Positions 9,742-19,482 of a stretch of 64,000 nucleotides of DNA are shown one piece after another. This DNA comes from Shinella sp. SUS2 (GTDB taxonomy: Bacteria; Pseudomonadota; Alphaproteobacteria; Rhizobiales; Rhizobiaceae): contig NZ_KQ410728.1 of the NCBI RefSeq assembly GCF_001262505.1, positions 248,001 through 312,000 of the forward strand, in the 5' to 3' direction. The stretch's first letter is position 1, and the number at the start of each line of letters is the position of its first letter. The notes below the pieces were generated by a model. The model did no database searches. It saw only the letters and a program-made list of their open reading frames with translations, and was not told where the DNA came from. Both the position numbers and the translations under genes were made by a program.

Positions 9742-10136
9742 CGGGACAGGCTTTCGCTGTTGGTTTCGTCTGCCGTTTCGCTTAAGGCCACGGGTGGTGA
9801 AGGGTCAAGGCGCAAACCGGACTTTTGGAGGGTTCGGCGGTTTTACAGACAAGAGTAAGTTCCATAATCTATATTATGTGATTTAATTATTTGGCCGGGT
9901 ACCTTCGCTTTCCAAGCGAAACACTCCAATCATTTCAATAGCTTCGCTCTTTGAGGCCTTGCTTGTCTCGGTTCTGCCTGCTGCTCTCCTTACAGAGCAT
10001 CGCCGCTTTGTGGACACGATATCGACGGCCTGGATCAAATCGTCGTAAACTGCTGCGAATCTCGGCCAGCGGCTTTCGACGCGGCGCCAACATCCATATT
10101 TAGATCACCGTTTCTTCCGGCCCGCCACACGATCCC
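9742..10136. other. Intergenic stretch without a recognisable gene
   Basis: About 395 bases lie between the purC start and an acetyltransferase. I find no convincing reading frame or tRNA. There is a distinctly AT-rich patch around 9862-9892, unlike the surrounding GC-rich sequence, and a small hairpin (TTCGCTTTCCAAGCGAA) near 9908-9925. The first 60 bases presumably hold the purC promoter. Confidence 0.5.
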
Positions 10137-10700
10137 ATGTCCGATATCCCTCTGCTTGAAACCGACCGTCTCGTCTTGCGCGGCTTCCGTCCGGAAGACC
10201 TTGATGCCATGACCGCGATGTGGGCCATGCCCGAAGTCGTGCGCTATATCGGTGGCGTGCCGTTGTCCCGTGAACAGTCCTGGGGCCGCCTGCTGCGCCA
10301 TATCGGCATGTGGCGCATCATGGGCTTCGGCTTCTGGGCGATCATCGAAAAGGCATCGGGCCGGCTTGTCGGCGAAGCCGGGTTCCATGAAATGCGCCGC
10401 GAGATGATGCCCAGTATCGAAGACACGCTGGAAGCCGGCTGGGGCCTGCTCCCGGGCTCTCACGGCCGCGGCTATGCCAGCGAGGCGCTGGAGGCAATGC
10501 TGCCCTGGGCGGAAGCAAACCATGGCGGCATGCCGGTCACCTGCATCATCGATCCTGCAAACACGGCGTCGATCCGGCTTGCCGGACGGCACGGGTTCCG
10601 CGAGTTTTCCCGATCGACCTATCAGGGAACCGAGATTATTCTCTTTCGGAAGGCCCCCGGCATTTTGAGCGGACTACAAACAAAGGATTCTAAACAATAA
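10137..10700 (+). CDS. GNAT family N-acetyltransferase (RimJ/RimL-like)
   Basis: GNAT enzymes move an acetyl group from acetyl-CoA to an amine, in this branch often a protein N-terminus or a small molecule. The 187-residue protein begins with the RimJ/RimL-like strand LLETDRLVLRGFRPEDLDAM. The acetyl-CoA-binding region is degenerate-looking: GWGLLPGSHGRGYASEALEAML supplies the (Q/R)xxGxG/A-type turn as HGRGYA. The C-terminal VTCIIDPANTASIRLAGRHGF segment is typical (DPxNxxSIRL). It stands alone between an AT-rich gap and a DUF4864 gene. The substrate is unknown. No clear ribosome binding site precedes the ATG at 10137. Confidence 0.85.
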   Translation: MSDIPLLETDRLVLRGFRPEDLDAMTAMWAMPEVVRYIGGVPLSREQSWGRLLRHIGMWRIMGFGFWAIIEKASGRLVGEAGFHEMRREMMPSIEDTLEAGWGLLPGSHGRGYASEALEAMLPWAEANHGGMPVTCIIDPANTASIRLAGRHGFREFSRSTYQGTEIILFRKAPGILSGLQTKDSKQ

Positions 10701-10823
10701 TACTTATAATATAAAGCACTGTTTTTAAAGGGAAATATTTAAAAAACAAACACAACTGATCGCGTAGCGGTTCTTTTCTGGTGTCCGTGCTATTCTGCTT
10801 TCATCCGAAAAGGAGTGTGCGCC

Positions 10824-11240
10824 ATGAAAATGCTTGCCGCCGTGTTCCTTTGCGTTTCGCTTTCCCTACCCTCCGCCACATGGGCGGGGGAACCCGTCGA
10901 TACGGTGCAGGGCATCATACAGAGCCAGATAGCCGCCTTCCTGGACGACGATGCGAAGGCCGCCTATTCCTTCGCCTCACCGACCATCCGTGGAAAATTT
11001 CCGACCGAAGATGCCTTCTTCGACATGGTGAAGAAGGGCTATGCGCCGGTCTACCGGCCGGGCAATTTCGCCTTCGGCCGCTCGAAGGTCACCGACGGCG
11101 TGGTGGTGCAGGAGGTGCTGATTTCAGGGCCTGATGGCAAGGACTGGACGGCGCTCTACCAGGTCGTGAAGCAGCCGGATGGCAGCTACAAGATCAACGG
11201 CGTGCACATCGTGCGCACCGCGCCGGGGCCTGAAATCTGA
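10824..11240 (+). CDS. DUF4864-type secreted protein
   Basis: The ATG at 10824 follows aggag (10811-10815) and gives a 138-residue protein with a clear signal peptide ending near ATWAG. The mature part has the pattern of DUF4864 proteins: a helix (IIQSQIAAFLDDDAKAAYSFA), then SPTIRGKFPTEDAFFDMVKKGYAPVY, then a strand-rich half ending in YKINGVHIVR. These small alpha/beta proteins resemble the NTF2/SnoaL shape and have no assigned function. A preceding AT-rich gap (10701-10810) is a plausible promoter region. The gene converges on tgt with 31 bases between. Confidence 0.8.
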   Translation: MKMLAAVFLCVSLSLPSATWAGEPVDTVQGIIQSQIAAFLDDDAKAAYSFASPTIRGKFPTEDAFFDMVKKGYAPVYRPGNFAFGRSKVTDGVVVQEVLISGPDGKDWTALYQVVKQPDGSYKINGVHIVRTAPGPEI

Positions 11241-11271
11241 GCAATTCCAGCAGAGGCGTGAAACGCGAGCC

Positions 11272-12402
11272 TCAGAGAGGGGCGAGATCGCCCCTCGCCC
11301 AGGTCTCCTGCGTCTCCGCCATGAAGTCGGCAAAACGCCCCTCCTCGATCGCCTTGCGGATGCCGGCCATCAGGTCCTGATAGTAGGACAGGTTGTTCCA
11401 GGTGAGCAGCATGCCGCCGAGGGATTCGTTGGCGCGGATGAGGTGGTGCAGATAGGCGCGCGAATAGTCACGCGCCGCCGGGCACGTCGATTCCTCGTCA
11501 AGCGGGCGCATATCCTCGGCATGACGGGCATTGCGCAGGTTGATGCGGCCGCGGCGGGTGAAGGCAAGGCCGTGCCGGCCGGAACGGGTCGGCATCACGC
11601 AGTCGAACATGTCGATGCCACGGGCGACGGATTTCAGCATGTCGTCGGGCGTACCGACACCCATCAGGTAGCGTGGTTTTTCGAAAGGCATATGCGGGAT
11701 GGTGGTGTCGATCATGTCGAGCATGACCTCCTGTGGCTCGCCGACAGCGAGCCCGCCGATGGCGTAACCCTTGAGGTTCAGCTCGGCGAGCGCCTGCGCG
11801 GAGCGGACGCGCAGGTGCGGAATGTCGCCGCCCTGCACGATGCCGAACATCGCCTTGCCCGGCTGGTCCCCGAAGGCCACCTTGCAGCGCTCGGCCCAGC
11901 GCAGGGACATTTCCATCGCGCGTTCGATTTCCTTCGGCGAGGCCGGCAGGGCCACGCATTCATCGAGCTGCATCTGGATATCGCTGTCAAGCAGGCCCTG
12001 GATCTCGATCGATCGCTCCGGCGACATGTGGTGCAAGGCGCCGTCGACATGGCTCTTGAAGGTGACACCCTGTTCGTCGAGCTTGCGCAGGCCGGAGAGC
12101 GACATGACCTGGAAACCGCCGGAGTCGGTGAGGATCGGGTGCGGCCAGCGGATGAGCTCGTGCAGACCGCCGAGGCGTGCGACGCGTTCCGGACCGGGAC
12201 GCAGCATCAGATGATAGGTGTTGCCGAGGATGATGTCGGCGCCAAGCTCGCGCACCTGGTCGAGATACATCGCCTTGACGGTGCCCACCGTGCCGACGGG
12301 CATGAAGGCCGGCGTGCGGATGACGCCGCGCGGCATGGAGACCTCGCCGCGGCGCGCCTTGCCGTCGGTCGCGAGAAGCTTGAACTGGAAGGTTTCGGTC
12401 AT
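11272..12402 (-). CDS. tgt: tRNA-guanine transglycosylase with degenerate zinc site
   Basis: Bacterial Tgt exchanges guanine 34 for preQ1 in tRNAs with GUN anticodons. The 376-residue protein has the substrate-binding [11 protein letters not shown], the VQGG loop, GGLAVGEP, and the nucleophile region [12 protein letters not shown] followed by SGRHG. The usual zinc site is C-x-C-x2-C with a downstream His. Here that region reads S305-T-C307-P-A-A310, and the His position is Asn (about N336 in TWNNLSYY), so only one of four ligands remains. The rest of the fold looks intact. The gene starts 4 bases inside the end of queA (ATGA overlap), coupling two successive queuosine steps. Confidence 0.95.
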   Translation of the reverse strand: MTETFQFKLLATDGKARRGEVSMPRGVIRTPAFMPVGTVGTVKAMYLDQVRELGADIILGNTYHLMLRPGPERVARLGGLHELIRWPHPILTDSGGFQVMSLSGLRKLDEQGVTFKSHVDGALHHMSPERSIEIQGLLDSDIQMQLDECVALPASPKEIERAMEMSLRWAERCKVAFGDQPGKAMFGIVQGGDIPHLRVRSAQALAELNLKGYAIGGLAVGEPQEVMLDMIDTTIPHMPFEKPRYLMGVGTPDDMLKSVARGIDMFDCVMPTRSGRHGLAFTRRGRINLRNARHAEDMRPLDEESTCPAARDYSRAYLHHLIRANESLGGMLLTWNNLSYYQDLMAGIRKAIEEGRFADFMAETQETWARGDLAPL

Positions 12403-13466
12403 CGGTGGTCCCGGAAAAGCAGGCTGGAGTCGCCGTAGGAATAGAAGCGGTAGCCGGTGGCGATCGCGTGGGCATAGGCGCCGCGCATCGTTTCAAGGCC
12501 TGAAAAGGCGGAAACGAGCATGAAGAGCGTCGATTTCGGCAGGTGGAAGTTGGTCATCAGCATGTCGGCCGTGCGGAAACGGTAGCCGGGCGTGATGAAG
12601 ATGCCCGTCGCGCCGGACCAGGGCCGGATCGTGCCGTCTTCGTCAGCAGCGCTTTCGAGAAGGCGCAGCGAGGTCGTTCCGACGGAAATGATGCGCCCGC
12701 CCCTCGCCCTCACGGCGTTGAGCGCCGCAGCGGTTTCCCCGGAGACATAGCCGACCTCCTCGTGCATGACATGGTCGGTCGTGTCGTCGGCCTTCACCGG
12801 CAGGAAGGTGCCGGCGCCGACATGCAATGTCACGAAATGCCTTTCAACGCCGAGCGCGTCGAGTTTTTCGAAGAGAGCGTCGGTGAAGTGCAGACCCGCC
12901 GTGGGTGCCGCGACGGCGCCCTCCTCACGGGCATAGATCGTCTGGTAGTCGCGGCGGTCCGCCTCGTCCTCCTCGCGCTTGGAGGCGATGTAGGGCGGTA
13001 GCGGGATATGGCCGACGGTTGCGATGGCGCGGTCGAGATCGGGGCCGGAGAGGTCGAAATGCAGGGTAACTTCGCCGCCCTCGCCCTTCTGCTCCACGGT
13101 TGCCGAAAGGTCTTCCGCTGCGCCGAAGGTGATGCGGTCGCCGCGCTTGATGCGCTTGCCGGGCCTGGCGAACGCCTTCCAGCGGTCGCCGGCGATGCGC
13201 ATATGCAGCGTCGCGGAAACCTTCTGGCCGCCGGCGCCGTCGCGGTGGCGAATGCCTTCGAGCTGGGCGGGGATGACGCGGGTGTCGTTGAAGACCAGCG
13301 CATCGCCGGGACGCAGCAGCGACGGCAGATCACCGACAGTCCGGTCCTGATAGGGCGCATCCCTGTCGGGCTCGACGACGAGCAGCCGTGCCGCTTCGCG
13401 CGGGCTCACCGGGCGCAGGGCGATGTTTTCTTCCGGAAGATCGAAATCGAAGAGGTCGACGCGCAT
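12399..13466 (-). CDS. queA: S-adenosylmethionine:tRNA ribosyltransferase-isomerase
   Basis: QueA transfers and rearranges the ribosyl group of SAM onto preQ1-modified tRNA, forming epoxyqueuosine. The 355-residue product starts with [16 protein letters not shown], the usual QueA opening, and contains [17 protein letters not shown], the [13 protein letters not shown] motif, [11 protein letters not shown], and the C-terminal [17 protein letters not shown]. It lies upstream of and overlaps tgt by 4 bases on the minus strand, so the two genes probably share a transcript with the small membrane protein just upstream (7-base gap). Confidence 0.97.
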   Translation of the reverse strand: MRVDLFDFDLPEENIALRPVSPREAARLLVVEPDRDAPYQDRTVGDLPSLLRPGDALVFNDTRVIPAQLEGIRHRDGAGGQKVSATLHMRIAGDRWKAFARPGKRIKRGDRITFGAAEDLSATVEQKGEGGEVTLHFDLSGPDLDRAIATVGHIPLPPYIASKREEDEADRRDYQTIYAREEGAVAAPTAGLHFTDALFEKLDALGVERHFVTLHVGAGTFLPVKADDTTDHVMHEEVGYVSGETAAALNAVRARGGRIISVGTTSLRLLESAADEDGTIRPWSGATGIFITPGYRFRTADMLMTNFHLPKSTLFMLVSAFSGLETMRGAYAHAIATGYRFYSYGDSSLLFRDHR

Positions 13467-13473
13467 GGGGGGC

Positions 13474-13923
13474 TCAGTAAAAACGGATCATCAGCGCACC
13501 GGCGACGAGCAGAATTGCCCCCGCGATGCGGCCGAGGGACACTTCGCGCACGGCCATGCCGAGAAAGCCGACACGGTCGAGCAGGATGCCGGCGAGAAGC
13601 TGACCGGACACGGCGAAAGCCATGACGGCCGCAGCACCGATGCGCGGCGTCAGGAAGATGGCGGTCGTGACATAGATCGTGCCGATTGCGCCGCCGGCAA
13701 AATAGAGCCAGGTGTCCGGGCCGCGCCAGTCCGGCGCCCTGCCCTCGAAGGCGGTTGCGGCGAGAACGACGCACGCGAGGACGAGTGTGCCCGCGAAGAA
13801 CGAGATGAAGGCGGCCGCTGCCGGCATGCCGAGACCGCGGCCGAGCAACGCGTTGATGGGGGCCTGGATGGCGATGCACGCGCCCGCCGCAATGCCGAGC
13901 AGCGCCCAGAGGAAAGCAGCCAT
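13474..13923 (-). CDS. YdcZ/DMT-type small membrane protein (DUF606-like)
   Basis: From the ATG at 13923 this 149-residue protein is almost entirely hydrophobic, with about five membrane-spanning segments: [74 protein letters not shown], and a final helix ending in [12 protein letters not shown]. The [11 protein letters not shown] element after helix one and the [17 protein letters not shown] segment are typical of the YdcZ/DUF606 group of half-size DMT transporters. The substrate is unknown. An in-frame GTG at 13950 is possible but adds only a polar leader. It precedes queA by 7 bases and follows a terminator for ppiB, so it may have its own promoter. Confidence 0.82.
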   Translation of the reverse strand: MAAFLWALLGIAAGACIAIQAPINALLGRGLGMPAAAAFISFFAGTLVLACVVLAATAFEGRAPDWRGPDTWLYFAGGAIGTIYVTTAIFLTPRIGAAAVMAFAVSGQLLAGILLDRVGFLGMAVREVSLGRIAGAILLVAGALMIRFY

Positions 13924-13951
13924 ATCGACGTCATCTCTTGAAAAGCGCACA

Positions 13952-13984
13952 AAGAAAAACCGCGCCCGCCGGGGCGAGCGCGGT
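13952..13984 (-). terminator. Intrinsic terminator after the cyclophilin gene
   Basis: Read leftward, the sequence forms a GC-rich hairpin with arms ACCGCGCTCGCC and GGCGGGCGCGGT, followed by TTTTTCTTT. It lies about 20 bases past the stop of the cytoplasmic cyclophilin and would separate the coaD-cyclophilin genes from the DMT-queA-tgt group. Confidence 0.75.
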
Positions 13985-14004
13985 CGAAAACGAAAGGTTC
14001 TCTA

Positions 14005-14520
14005 TCAGGCCGCTACGTCTGCGGCAACCTTCATCGAGACGATGGTGTCGGGATCGCGCACCGGCTCGCCGCGCTTGATCTTGTCGATATTTTCCATGCC
14101 TTCGATGACCTGACCCCAGACGGAGTACTGCTTGTTCAGCCAGGGAGCGTCGGTGAAGCAGATGAAGAACTGCGAGTTGGCCGAGTTCGGCATCTGGCTG
14201 CGCGCCATGGAGCAGGTGCCGCGCACATGGCTCATGTTGGAGAACTCGGCCTTCAGGTCTGGCTTTTCCGAACCGCCCATGCCGGCGCGGGCCGGGTTGA
14301 AGTCCTTGCCGCCGGTCTTGCCATACTGCACGTCGCCCGTCTGGGCCATGAAGTCCTCGATGACGCGGTGGAAGACGACGCCGTCATAAGCGCCTTCGCG
14401 CGTCAGTTCCTTGACGCGCGCGACGTGACCCGGTGCGAGATCCGGAAGCAGCTGGATGACCACCTTGCCCTTCGTGGTCTCCATGATGATGGTGTTTTCC
14501 GGATCCTTGATCTCGGCCAT
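14005..14520 (-). CDS. ppiB: Cytoplasmic cyclophilin-type peptidyl-prolyl isomerase
   Basis: Cyclophilins speed cis-trans isomerisation of proline bonds during folding. This 171-residue copy has no signal peptide, so it should be cytosolic. The catalytic pocket is recognisable: VVFHRVIEDFMAQTGD with the active Arg, GTCSMAR, SQFFICF, and a loop with W (DAPWLNKQYSVWGQVI). A tandem paralogue with a signal peptide lies immediately upstream at 14602, so duplication and relocation of one copy to the periplasm is likely. An intrinsic terminator follows its stop. Confidence 0.94.
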   Translation of the reverse strand: MAEIKDPENTIIMETTKGKVVIQLLPDLAPGHVARVKELTREGAYDGVVFHRVIEDFMAQTGDVQYGKTGGKDFNPARAGMGGSEKPDLKAEFSNMSHVRGTCSMARSQMPNSANSQFFICFTDAPWLNKQYSVWGQVIEGMENIDKIKRGEPVRDPDTIVSMKVAADVAA

Positions 14521-14601
14521 GGTCTTTCTCCTTCAAAGGCAGTTGCGCAAAAGGTGTGTCGCCGTTTTGCGATTACAACAGGCGGCACACCAAAAAGTGA
14601 A

Positions 14602-15171
14602 TTACTTGCCGACGGTGACCTTGATCATCCGGTCGGGATCGGTGACCGAGCCATTGTTGGCCTCGTCGCCGCGCTTGATCTTGTCGACGTTCTCCATGCC
14701 GGAAACGACCTTGCCGACGACCGTGTACTGGCCGTTCAGGAAGTCGCCCGGAGCGAACATGATGAAGAACTGCGAATTGGCCGAGTTCGGGTCCTGCGAA
14801 CGGGCCATGCCGACCGTGCCGCGCTCGAAGGGCACGTCGGAGAATTCCTGCGGCAGATCCGGCTGGCTGGAGCCACCCGTGCCGGCCGCATCCGGCTGGA
14901 AACCAGCCGACATATCGCCGTACTGGACGTCGCCGGTCTGCGCCATGAAGCCCTCGATCACGCGGTGGAAAGCGACATTGTCATATTCGCCGGCTGTCGC
15001 CAGCGCCTTGATGCGCTCGACATGCTTGGGTGCGACCTTGTCGTTCAGTTCGACGACGACGGGTCCGTCCTTCAATTGGATCGTGATGAATTCGGCCGCC
15101 TGGGCAACGACGGCGCTCGTGGTGGTCGCAAGGAACAGGGCTCCTGCAAAGGCGAAACGGAGGATGTTCAT
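14602..15171 (-). CDS. Periplasmic cyclophilin-type peptidyl-prolyl isomerase
   Basis: This 189-residue cyclophilin begins with a signal peptide (LRFAFAGALFLATTTSAVVAQA, cleaved near QAA) and therefore acts in the periplasm. Catalytic segments match those of its neighbour: VAFHRVIEGFMAQTGD, GTVGMAR, and NSQFFIMFAPGDFLNGQYTVVG. The tryptophan that many cyclophilins carry in the cyclosporin pocket is replaced here (FLNGQY), as in E. coli PpiA-type proteins. It follows coaD by 32 bases and precedes the cytoplasmic cyclophilin by 81 bases, all leftward. Confidence 0.93.
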   Translation of the reverse strand: MNILRFAFAGALFLATTTSAVVAQAAEFITIQLKDGPVVVELNDKVAPKHVERIKALATAGEYDNVAFHRVIEGFMAQTGDVQYGDMSAGFQPDAAGTGGSSQPDLPQEFSDVPFERGTVGMARSQDPNSANSQFFIMFAPGDFLNGQYTVVGKVVSGMENVDKIKRGDEANNGSVTDPDRMIKVTVGK

Positions 15172-15203
15172 GATAGCTCCCTAAGGGGTTCAGGATGATG
15201 GGC

Positions 15204-15698
15204 TCAGCCCTTCTTGCGGGCTTTCAACGCCGCAAAGACGGGCGCCGGGACGAAGGCGCTGACATCGCCGCCCATGGCCGCGATCTGGCGGACCAATGTG
15301 GCGGTAATGGGCCGCGAGGCGACGCCCGCCGGCAGGAAGACGGTCTGCACATCCGGCGCCATCTGGCGGTTCATGCCGGCCATCTGCATTTCATAGTCGA
15401 GATCCGTACCGTCGCGCAGCCCGCGGATCAGCATGAGTGCGCCATGCTGGCGCGCGGCATCGACGACCAGGTTGGAGAAGGAGACGACGCTGACATCCCC
15501 TGCCCGCGCCGGCAGTGCCTCGGCAATGGACGTGCGGATGAGATCCGCGCGTTCCTCGAAGGAGAAGAGCGGTGTCTTGCCGGGATGGATGCCGATCGCG
15601 ACGATGACCCTGGGCGCCACGTTCAGCGCCTGCACCAGAACGTCGATATGGCCATTGGTGATCGGATCGAAAGAGCCAGGATAGAAGGCGACTGTCAT
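15204..15698 (-). CDS. coaD: Pantetheine-phosphate adenylyltransferase
   Basis: CoaD adenylates 4'-phosphopantetheine, the penultimate step of coenzyme A synthesis. The 164-residue protein has the nucleotidyltransferase motif [10 protein letters not shown] at residues 8-17, the [14 protein letters not shown] region, and the C-terminal ISSxxVR equivalent in [13 protein letters not shown]. Length and domain order are normal. It is the first gene after gyrA in the leftward block, but about 760 bases, including two terminators and two small genes on the other strand, separate them, so it is probably transcribed separately. Confidence 0.96.
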   Translation of the reverse strand: MTVAFYPGSFDPITNGHIDVLVQALNVAPRVIVAIGIHPGKTPLFSFEERADLIRTSIAEALPARAGDVSVVSFSNLVVDAARQHGALMLIRGLRDGTDLDYEMQMAGMNRQMAPDVQTVFLPAGVASRPITATLVRQIAAMGGDVSAFVPAPVFAALKARKKG

Positions 15699-15947
15699 CG
15701 GCGGGGTCCCGTTTGCCGCCTTTTGTCATGGACGGCCCCTTTCCGCAAGGGCGCGGCCTGTCGCAGCCCGCGCTGTCCCCTGCCAAGAACATGAACGTGG
15801 CATGAATGGGCCGTTCAAGAGCATTTCAGGCATGCCATGTCTAAATAGAAACATCAAAGCTGGGAACAAAGGTCGCCGTCGCGCATTCTCCCGGCAGAAT
15901 ACAGTGAAACAAGTAATGCGTTTCCTTAGGCTTGAAGGAACACGACA

Positions 15948-16073
15948 ATGGCTCTGGCTCTACTCTGCATGACCATGTTTATCGCCCTTACCGCCGCAAC
16001 CATCCATGCGTTGCGGGAAGAGGATCGCCCGGCAGCGCCGAAAATCGCCGCCCGTGGCAAATGGCTGCGCTGA
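15948..16073 (+). CDS. Very small putative membrane protein (41 aa)
   Basis: An ATG at 15948 lies seven bases after a good ribosome binding site (aagga, 15935-15939) and opens a 41-codon frame. The product has an N-terminal hydrophobic helix (ALALLCMTMFIALTAATIHAL) and a short basic, proline-containing tail ending KWLR. It runs opposite to coaD and gyrA. A second small membrane frame follows 13 bases downstream. No family is recognised. The support is the ribosome binding site, the hydrophobic helix and the pairing with the second frame; the frame could be chance. Confidence 0.45.
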   Translation: MALALLCMTMFIALTAATIHALREEDRPAAPKIAARGKWLR

Positions 16074-16086
16074 GCGGGACTTTACC

Positions 16087-16233
16087 ATGGCCGCGCTCAC
16101 CATCCTCTTCACGATCTTCATCAGCACCGTTTTCACCATCGACTTCGCGCGCACGATTCTTGAACTGAAACGCGACCGCGCAGCCCTGAAGGCGGCCAAG
16201 CTGAAAACCCAAGCAGGTGGCTTTGGCGTCTGA
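16087..16233 (+). CDS. Very small putative membrane protein (48 aa)
   Basis: The ATG at 16087 opens a 48-codon frame encoding one hydrophobic helix (ALTILFTIFISTVFTIDF) followed by a charged amphipathic stretch rich in Lys, Arg and Ala (LELKRDRAALKAAKLK). It follows the 41-aa frame by 13 bases on the same strand and is followed by an intrinsic terminator at 16334, so both could form a short transcript. The ribosome binding site is weak (gcggga). No function can be assigned. Confidence 0.45.
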   Translation: MAALTILFTIFISTVFTIDFARTILELKRDRAALKAAKLKTQAGGFGV

Positions 16234-16333
16234 GAGCGCCCCCTGCGGCACGGCGCCCCGGCGCAAGACCTGCCGCAGTCCGTATGCCACCGTCAGAGCG
16301 GGTAGCCTTCCCTCCGGGCTGCCCGCACACTTG

Positions 16334-16373
16334 AAAAGCCGGACGGTCGTTCCCTGCCCGTCCGGCTTTTTCG
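16334..16373 (+). terminator. Intrinsic terminator downstream of the small membrane genes
   Basis: Arms AAAAGCCGGACGG and CCGTCCGGCTTTT enclose an 11-base loop and are followed by a T run in the rightward direction. It is placed to end a transcript carrying the two small frames. Confidence 0.7.
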
Positions 16374-16379
16374 TTTCAT

Positions 16380-16418
16380 GAAAAGGGCCTTTCCGGTGAA
16401 CACCGGAAAGGCCCTTTC
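16380..16418 (-). terminator. Intrinsic terminator of gyrA
   Basis: A nearly perfect palindrome with arms GAAAGGGCCTTTCCGGTG and CACCGGAAAGGCCCTTTTC, read leftward, ends in TTTTC. It begins about 40 bases past the gyrA stop codon. Confidence 0.72.
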
Positions 16419-16456
16419 TTGTTTCGATCGGAACGGCTGGGCTGCTTTCGCCCGGC

Positions 16457-19240
16457 CTATTCCTCGCTGACCGGGGTCGCATCATCCCCGGCATCGACAT
16501 CGCCTTCAATGCCCGTACCATCGGCATCGTCCTCGCCTTCCGGCTCGCTGATGCGCTCGACCGAGACGACCTTCTCGTCCTTGGCGGTCGAGAAGATGGT
16601 GACGCCCTTCGTCGCGCGACTTGCGATGCGGATGCCGTCGACCGGCACGCGGATCAGCTGGCCGCCATCGGAGACGAGCATGAGCTGGTCCTTCTCCTCG
16701 ACCGGGAAGGCGGCGACGAGTTCGCCGATCTCGCTGGTCTTCGACGTATCGGTGGCGCGGATGCCCTTGCCGCCGCGGCCCGAGGTGCGGAAATCGTAGG
16801 AAGACGACCGCTTGCCGAAACCCTTCTGCGACACGGTGAGGACGAACTGCTCGCGGGACCGGAGTTCCTGGTAGCGCTCCTCCGTGAGGTCGCCGATTTC
16901 ACCGACCTCCTCGCCGACCAATGCGATATCCTCCTCGTCGACACCGCTGGCGCGGCGTTCGGCGGCGGAGCGCTTCAGGTAGGCCGCCCGCTCCCACGGC
17001 TCGGCATCGACATGGCTGACGATCGTCATCGAGATGATGCGGTCGCCGCCGCCGAGCGAGATGCCGCGCACGCCGACCGAGTTGCGGCCGGCGAAGACGC
17101 GCACGTCATCGACCGGGAAGCGGATGCACTGGCCGAGCGCCGTCGTCATCAGCACGTCGTCATGCTCCGTGCAGGTCTCGACATTGAGGATCTCGTCGCC
17201 CTCTTCTTCGAGCTTCATCGCGATCTTGCCGTTGCGGTTGACCTGGACGAAGTCGCTGAGCTTGTTGCGACGCACCGTGCCGCGGGTGGTTGCGAACATG
17301 ACGTCGAGGTTTTCCCACGTCGTCTCGTCCTCGGGCAGCGGCATGATGGTGGTAATGCGCTCGCCGGGCGTGAGCGGCAGCATGTTGATCAGCGCCTTAC
17401 CCTTGGACTGCGGCGTACCGATCGGCAGACGCCAGACCTTCTCCTTGTAGACGATGCCACGCGAGGAGAAGAAGAGTACGGGCGTGTGCGTGTTGGCGAC
17501 GAAGAGGCGGGTCGCGAAATCCTCGTCCTTCATGGCCATGCCGGAGCGGCCCTTGCCGCCGCGGCGCTGCGCGCGATAGGTGGCGAGCGGTACACGCTTG
17601 ACATAGCCGGCATGCGACACGGTCACGACCATGTCCTCGCGGGCGATGAGGTCCTCGTCGTCCATATCAGGACCGCCCTCGGCGATCTCGGTGCGGCGCG
17701 GCGTGCCGAACTCGTCGCGCACGGCGATGAGCTCATCCTTGACGATGTTCATCATGCGCAGACGCGAGGAGAGGATATCGAGATAATCCTTGATCTCCTC
17801 GCCGATCTTGTTGAGCTCCTCGTCGATCTCGTCGCGGCCGAGAGCCGTCAGGCGGGCGAGACGCAGCTCGAGGATGGCGCGGGCCTGCTCTTCCGAGAGA
17901 TTGTAGGTGAGGTCCTCGTTGATGCGATGGCGCGGGTCGTCGATGAGCTTGATCAGCACGTCGACGTCTTTCGCCGGCCAGCGGCGCTCCATCAGCTGTT
18001 CGCGAGCCGTCTGCGGGTCCGGCGCGCGGCGGATCAGGCTGATCACCTCATCGATATTGGCGACGGCAATGGCGAGACCGACCAAGACATGGGCGCGGTC
18101 GCGTGCCTTGCGCAGCAGGTACTTTGTGCGGCGGCTGACGACTTCTTCGCGGAAGGCGACAAAGGCGCGCAGCATGTCGAGCAGCGTCATCTGCTCCGGC
18201 TTGCCGCCGTTCAGCGCCACCATGTTGCAGCCGAAGGAGGTCTGCAGCGGCGTGTAGCGATAGAGCTGATTGAGGATGACCTCGGCATTGGCATCGCGCT
18301 TCAGCTCGATGACGACGCGGTAGCCCTGGCGGTCGGATTCGTCGCGAAGGTCGGAGATGCCCTCGATGCGCTTGTCGCGCACCAGCTCGGCCATCTTCTC
18401 GATCATCGACGCCTTGTTCACCTGGAAGGGAACTTCCGTAACGATGATCTGCTCACGGTCGCCGCGCATCGGCTCGATATGGGCCCGCCCGCGCATGATG
18501 ACGGAGCCGCGGCCGGTCTCATAGGCCTGACGGATACCGGCACGGCCGAGAATCAGCGCGCCGGTCGGAAAGTCCGGGCCGGGAATGTGCTGCATCAGGT
18601 CGAGCAGCTCGATCGCCGGATTGTCGATCAGCGCGACGCAGCCGTTGATGACTTCGGCAAGATTGTGCGGCGGAATGTTCGTCGCCATGCCGACGGCGAT
18701 GCCGCCGGCGCCGTTGACCAGCAGGTTCGGAAATTTTGCGGGAACGACGACCGGCTCGCTCATCGTGCCGTCGTAGTTGTCGCGGAAGTTGACCGTTTCC
18801 TTGTCGAGATCGTCGAGCAGCGAATGGGCGGCCTTTTCCAGGCGGCATTCCGTGTAGCGCTGGGCGGCCGGCGGGTCGCCGTCGATCGAACCGAAATTGC
18901 CCTGGCCGTCGATCAGGGGCAGTCGCAGCGACCAGTCCTGCGCCATGCGCGCCAAGGCATCGTAGATCGCAGCGTCGCCGTGCGGATGGTATTTACCCAT
19001 CACGTCACCGGTCACGCGCGCCGACTTCACGTATTTCTTGTTCCAGTCGACGCCCATCTCGCTCATCGAGTAGAGAATGCGCCGGTGAACGGGCTTGAGG
19101 CCGTCGCGCACATCGGGCAAGGCGCGGGAAACGATCACGCTCATGGCGTAGTCGAGATAGGACCGCTGCATTTCCTCGATGATGGAAATAGGCTCAATGC
19201 CGGGAGGGTTCTTGCCGCCGGGTGTCGATTGGTCTGTCAA
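16457..19240 (-). CDS. gyrA: DNA gyrase subunit A
   Basis: GyrA is the breakage-reunion subunit of the A2B2 gyrase that introduces negative supercoils. The 927-residue protein has the winged-helix and tower domains, with catalytic Tyr129 in AAQRYTECR. The GyrA box, needed for wrapping, is QRRGGKG at about residues 560-566, and the C-terminal beta-pinwheel carries later repeats such as [12 protein letters not shown]. The quinolone-determining region reads YHPHGDA90AIYD94: the position equal to E. coli Ser83 is Ala, while Asp is kept at the equivalent of 87. The C-terminus is a long acidic tail. The gene is followed by a strong terminator. Confidence 0.97.
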   Translation of the reverse strand: MTDQSTPGGKNPPGIEPISIIEEMQRSYLDYAMSVIVSRALPDVRDGLKPVHRRILYSMSEMGVDWNKKYVKSARVTGDVMGKYHPHGDAAIYDALARMAQDWSLRLPLIDGQGNFGSIDGDPPAAQRYTECRLEKAAHSLLDDLDKETVNFRDNYDGTMSEPVVVPAKFPNLLVNGAGGIAVGMATNIPPHNLAEVINGCVALIDNPAIELLDLMQHIPGPDFPTGALILGRAGIRQAYETGRGSVIMRGRAHIEPMRGDREQIIVTEVPFQVNKASMIEKMAELVRDKRIEGISDLRDESDRQGYRVVIELKRDANAEVILNQLYRYTPLQTSFGCNMVALNGGKPEQMTLLDMLRAFVAFREEVVSRRTKYLLRKARDRAHVLVGLAIAVANIDEVISLIRRAPDPQTAREQLMERRWPAKDVDVLIKLIDDPRHRINEDLTYNLSEEQARAILELRLARLTALGRDEIDEELNKIGEEIKDYLDILSSRLRMMNIVKDELIAVRDEFGTPRRTEIAEGGPDMDDEDLIAREDMVVTVSHAGYVKRVPLATYRAQRRGGKGRSGMAMKDEDFATRLFVANTHTPVLFFSSRGIVYKEKVWRLPIGTPQSKGKALINMLPLTPGERITTIMPLPEDETTWENLDVMFATTRGTVRRNKLSDFVQVNRNGKIAMKLEEEGDEILNVETCTEHDDVLMTTALGQCIRFPVDDVRVFAGRNSVGVRGISLGGGDRIISMTIVSHVDAEPWERAAYLKRSAAERRASGVDEEDIALVGEEVGEIGDLTEERYQELRSREQFVLTVSQKGFGKRSSSYDFRTSGRGGKGIRATDTSKTSEIGELVAAFPVEEKDQLMLVSDGGQLIRVPVDGIRIASRATKGVTIFSTAKDEKVVSVERISEPEGEDDADGTGIEGDVDAGDDATPVSEE

Positions 19241-19482
19241 TTTCGGTCACGATCGTTGTTCAGAATCAGAAGAGAATTTTATAGCCTACCGGCGCTGGGA
19301 GCGCCAATTTCGCCAGGGGTTTTGAACAGGCTTTTGCAAGTAAAATCCGCCAATTTGCGCATTTTCATGGCGGTGGCATCGCATTGCTCCGACCGCCCTT
19401 CCCTTGGGCGGCGCCCTCCCCTAACAATAGCCGGACAAGGCTGGAGAAAATCGGCCGCGCAACGGCGAGGGGAACGCCCGAC

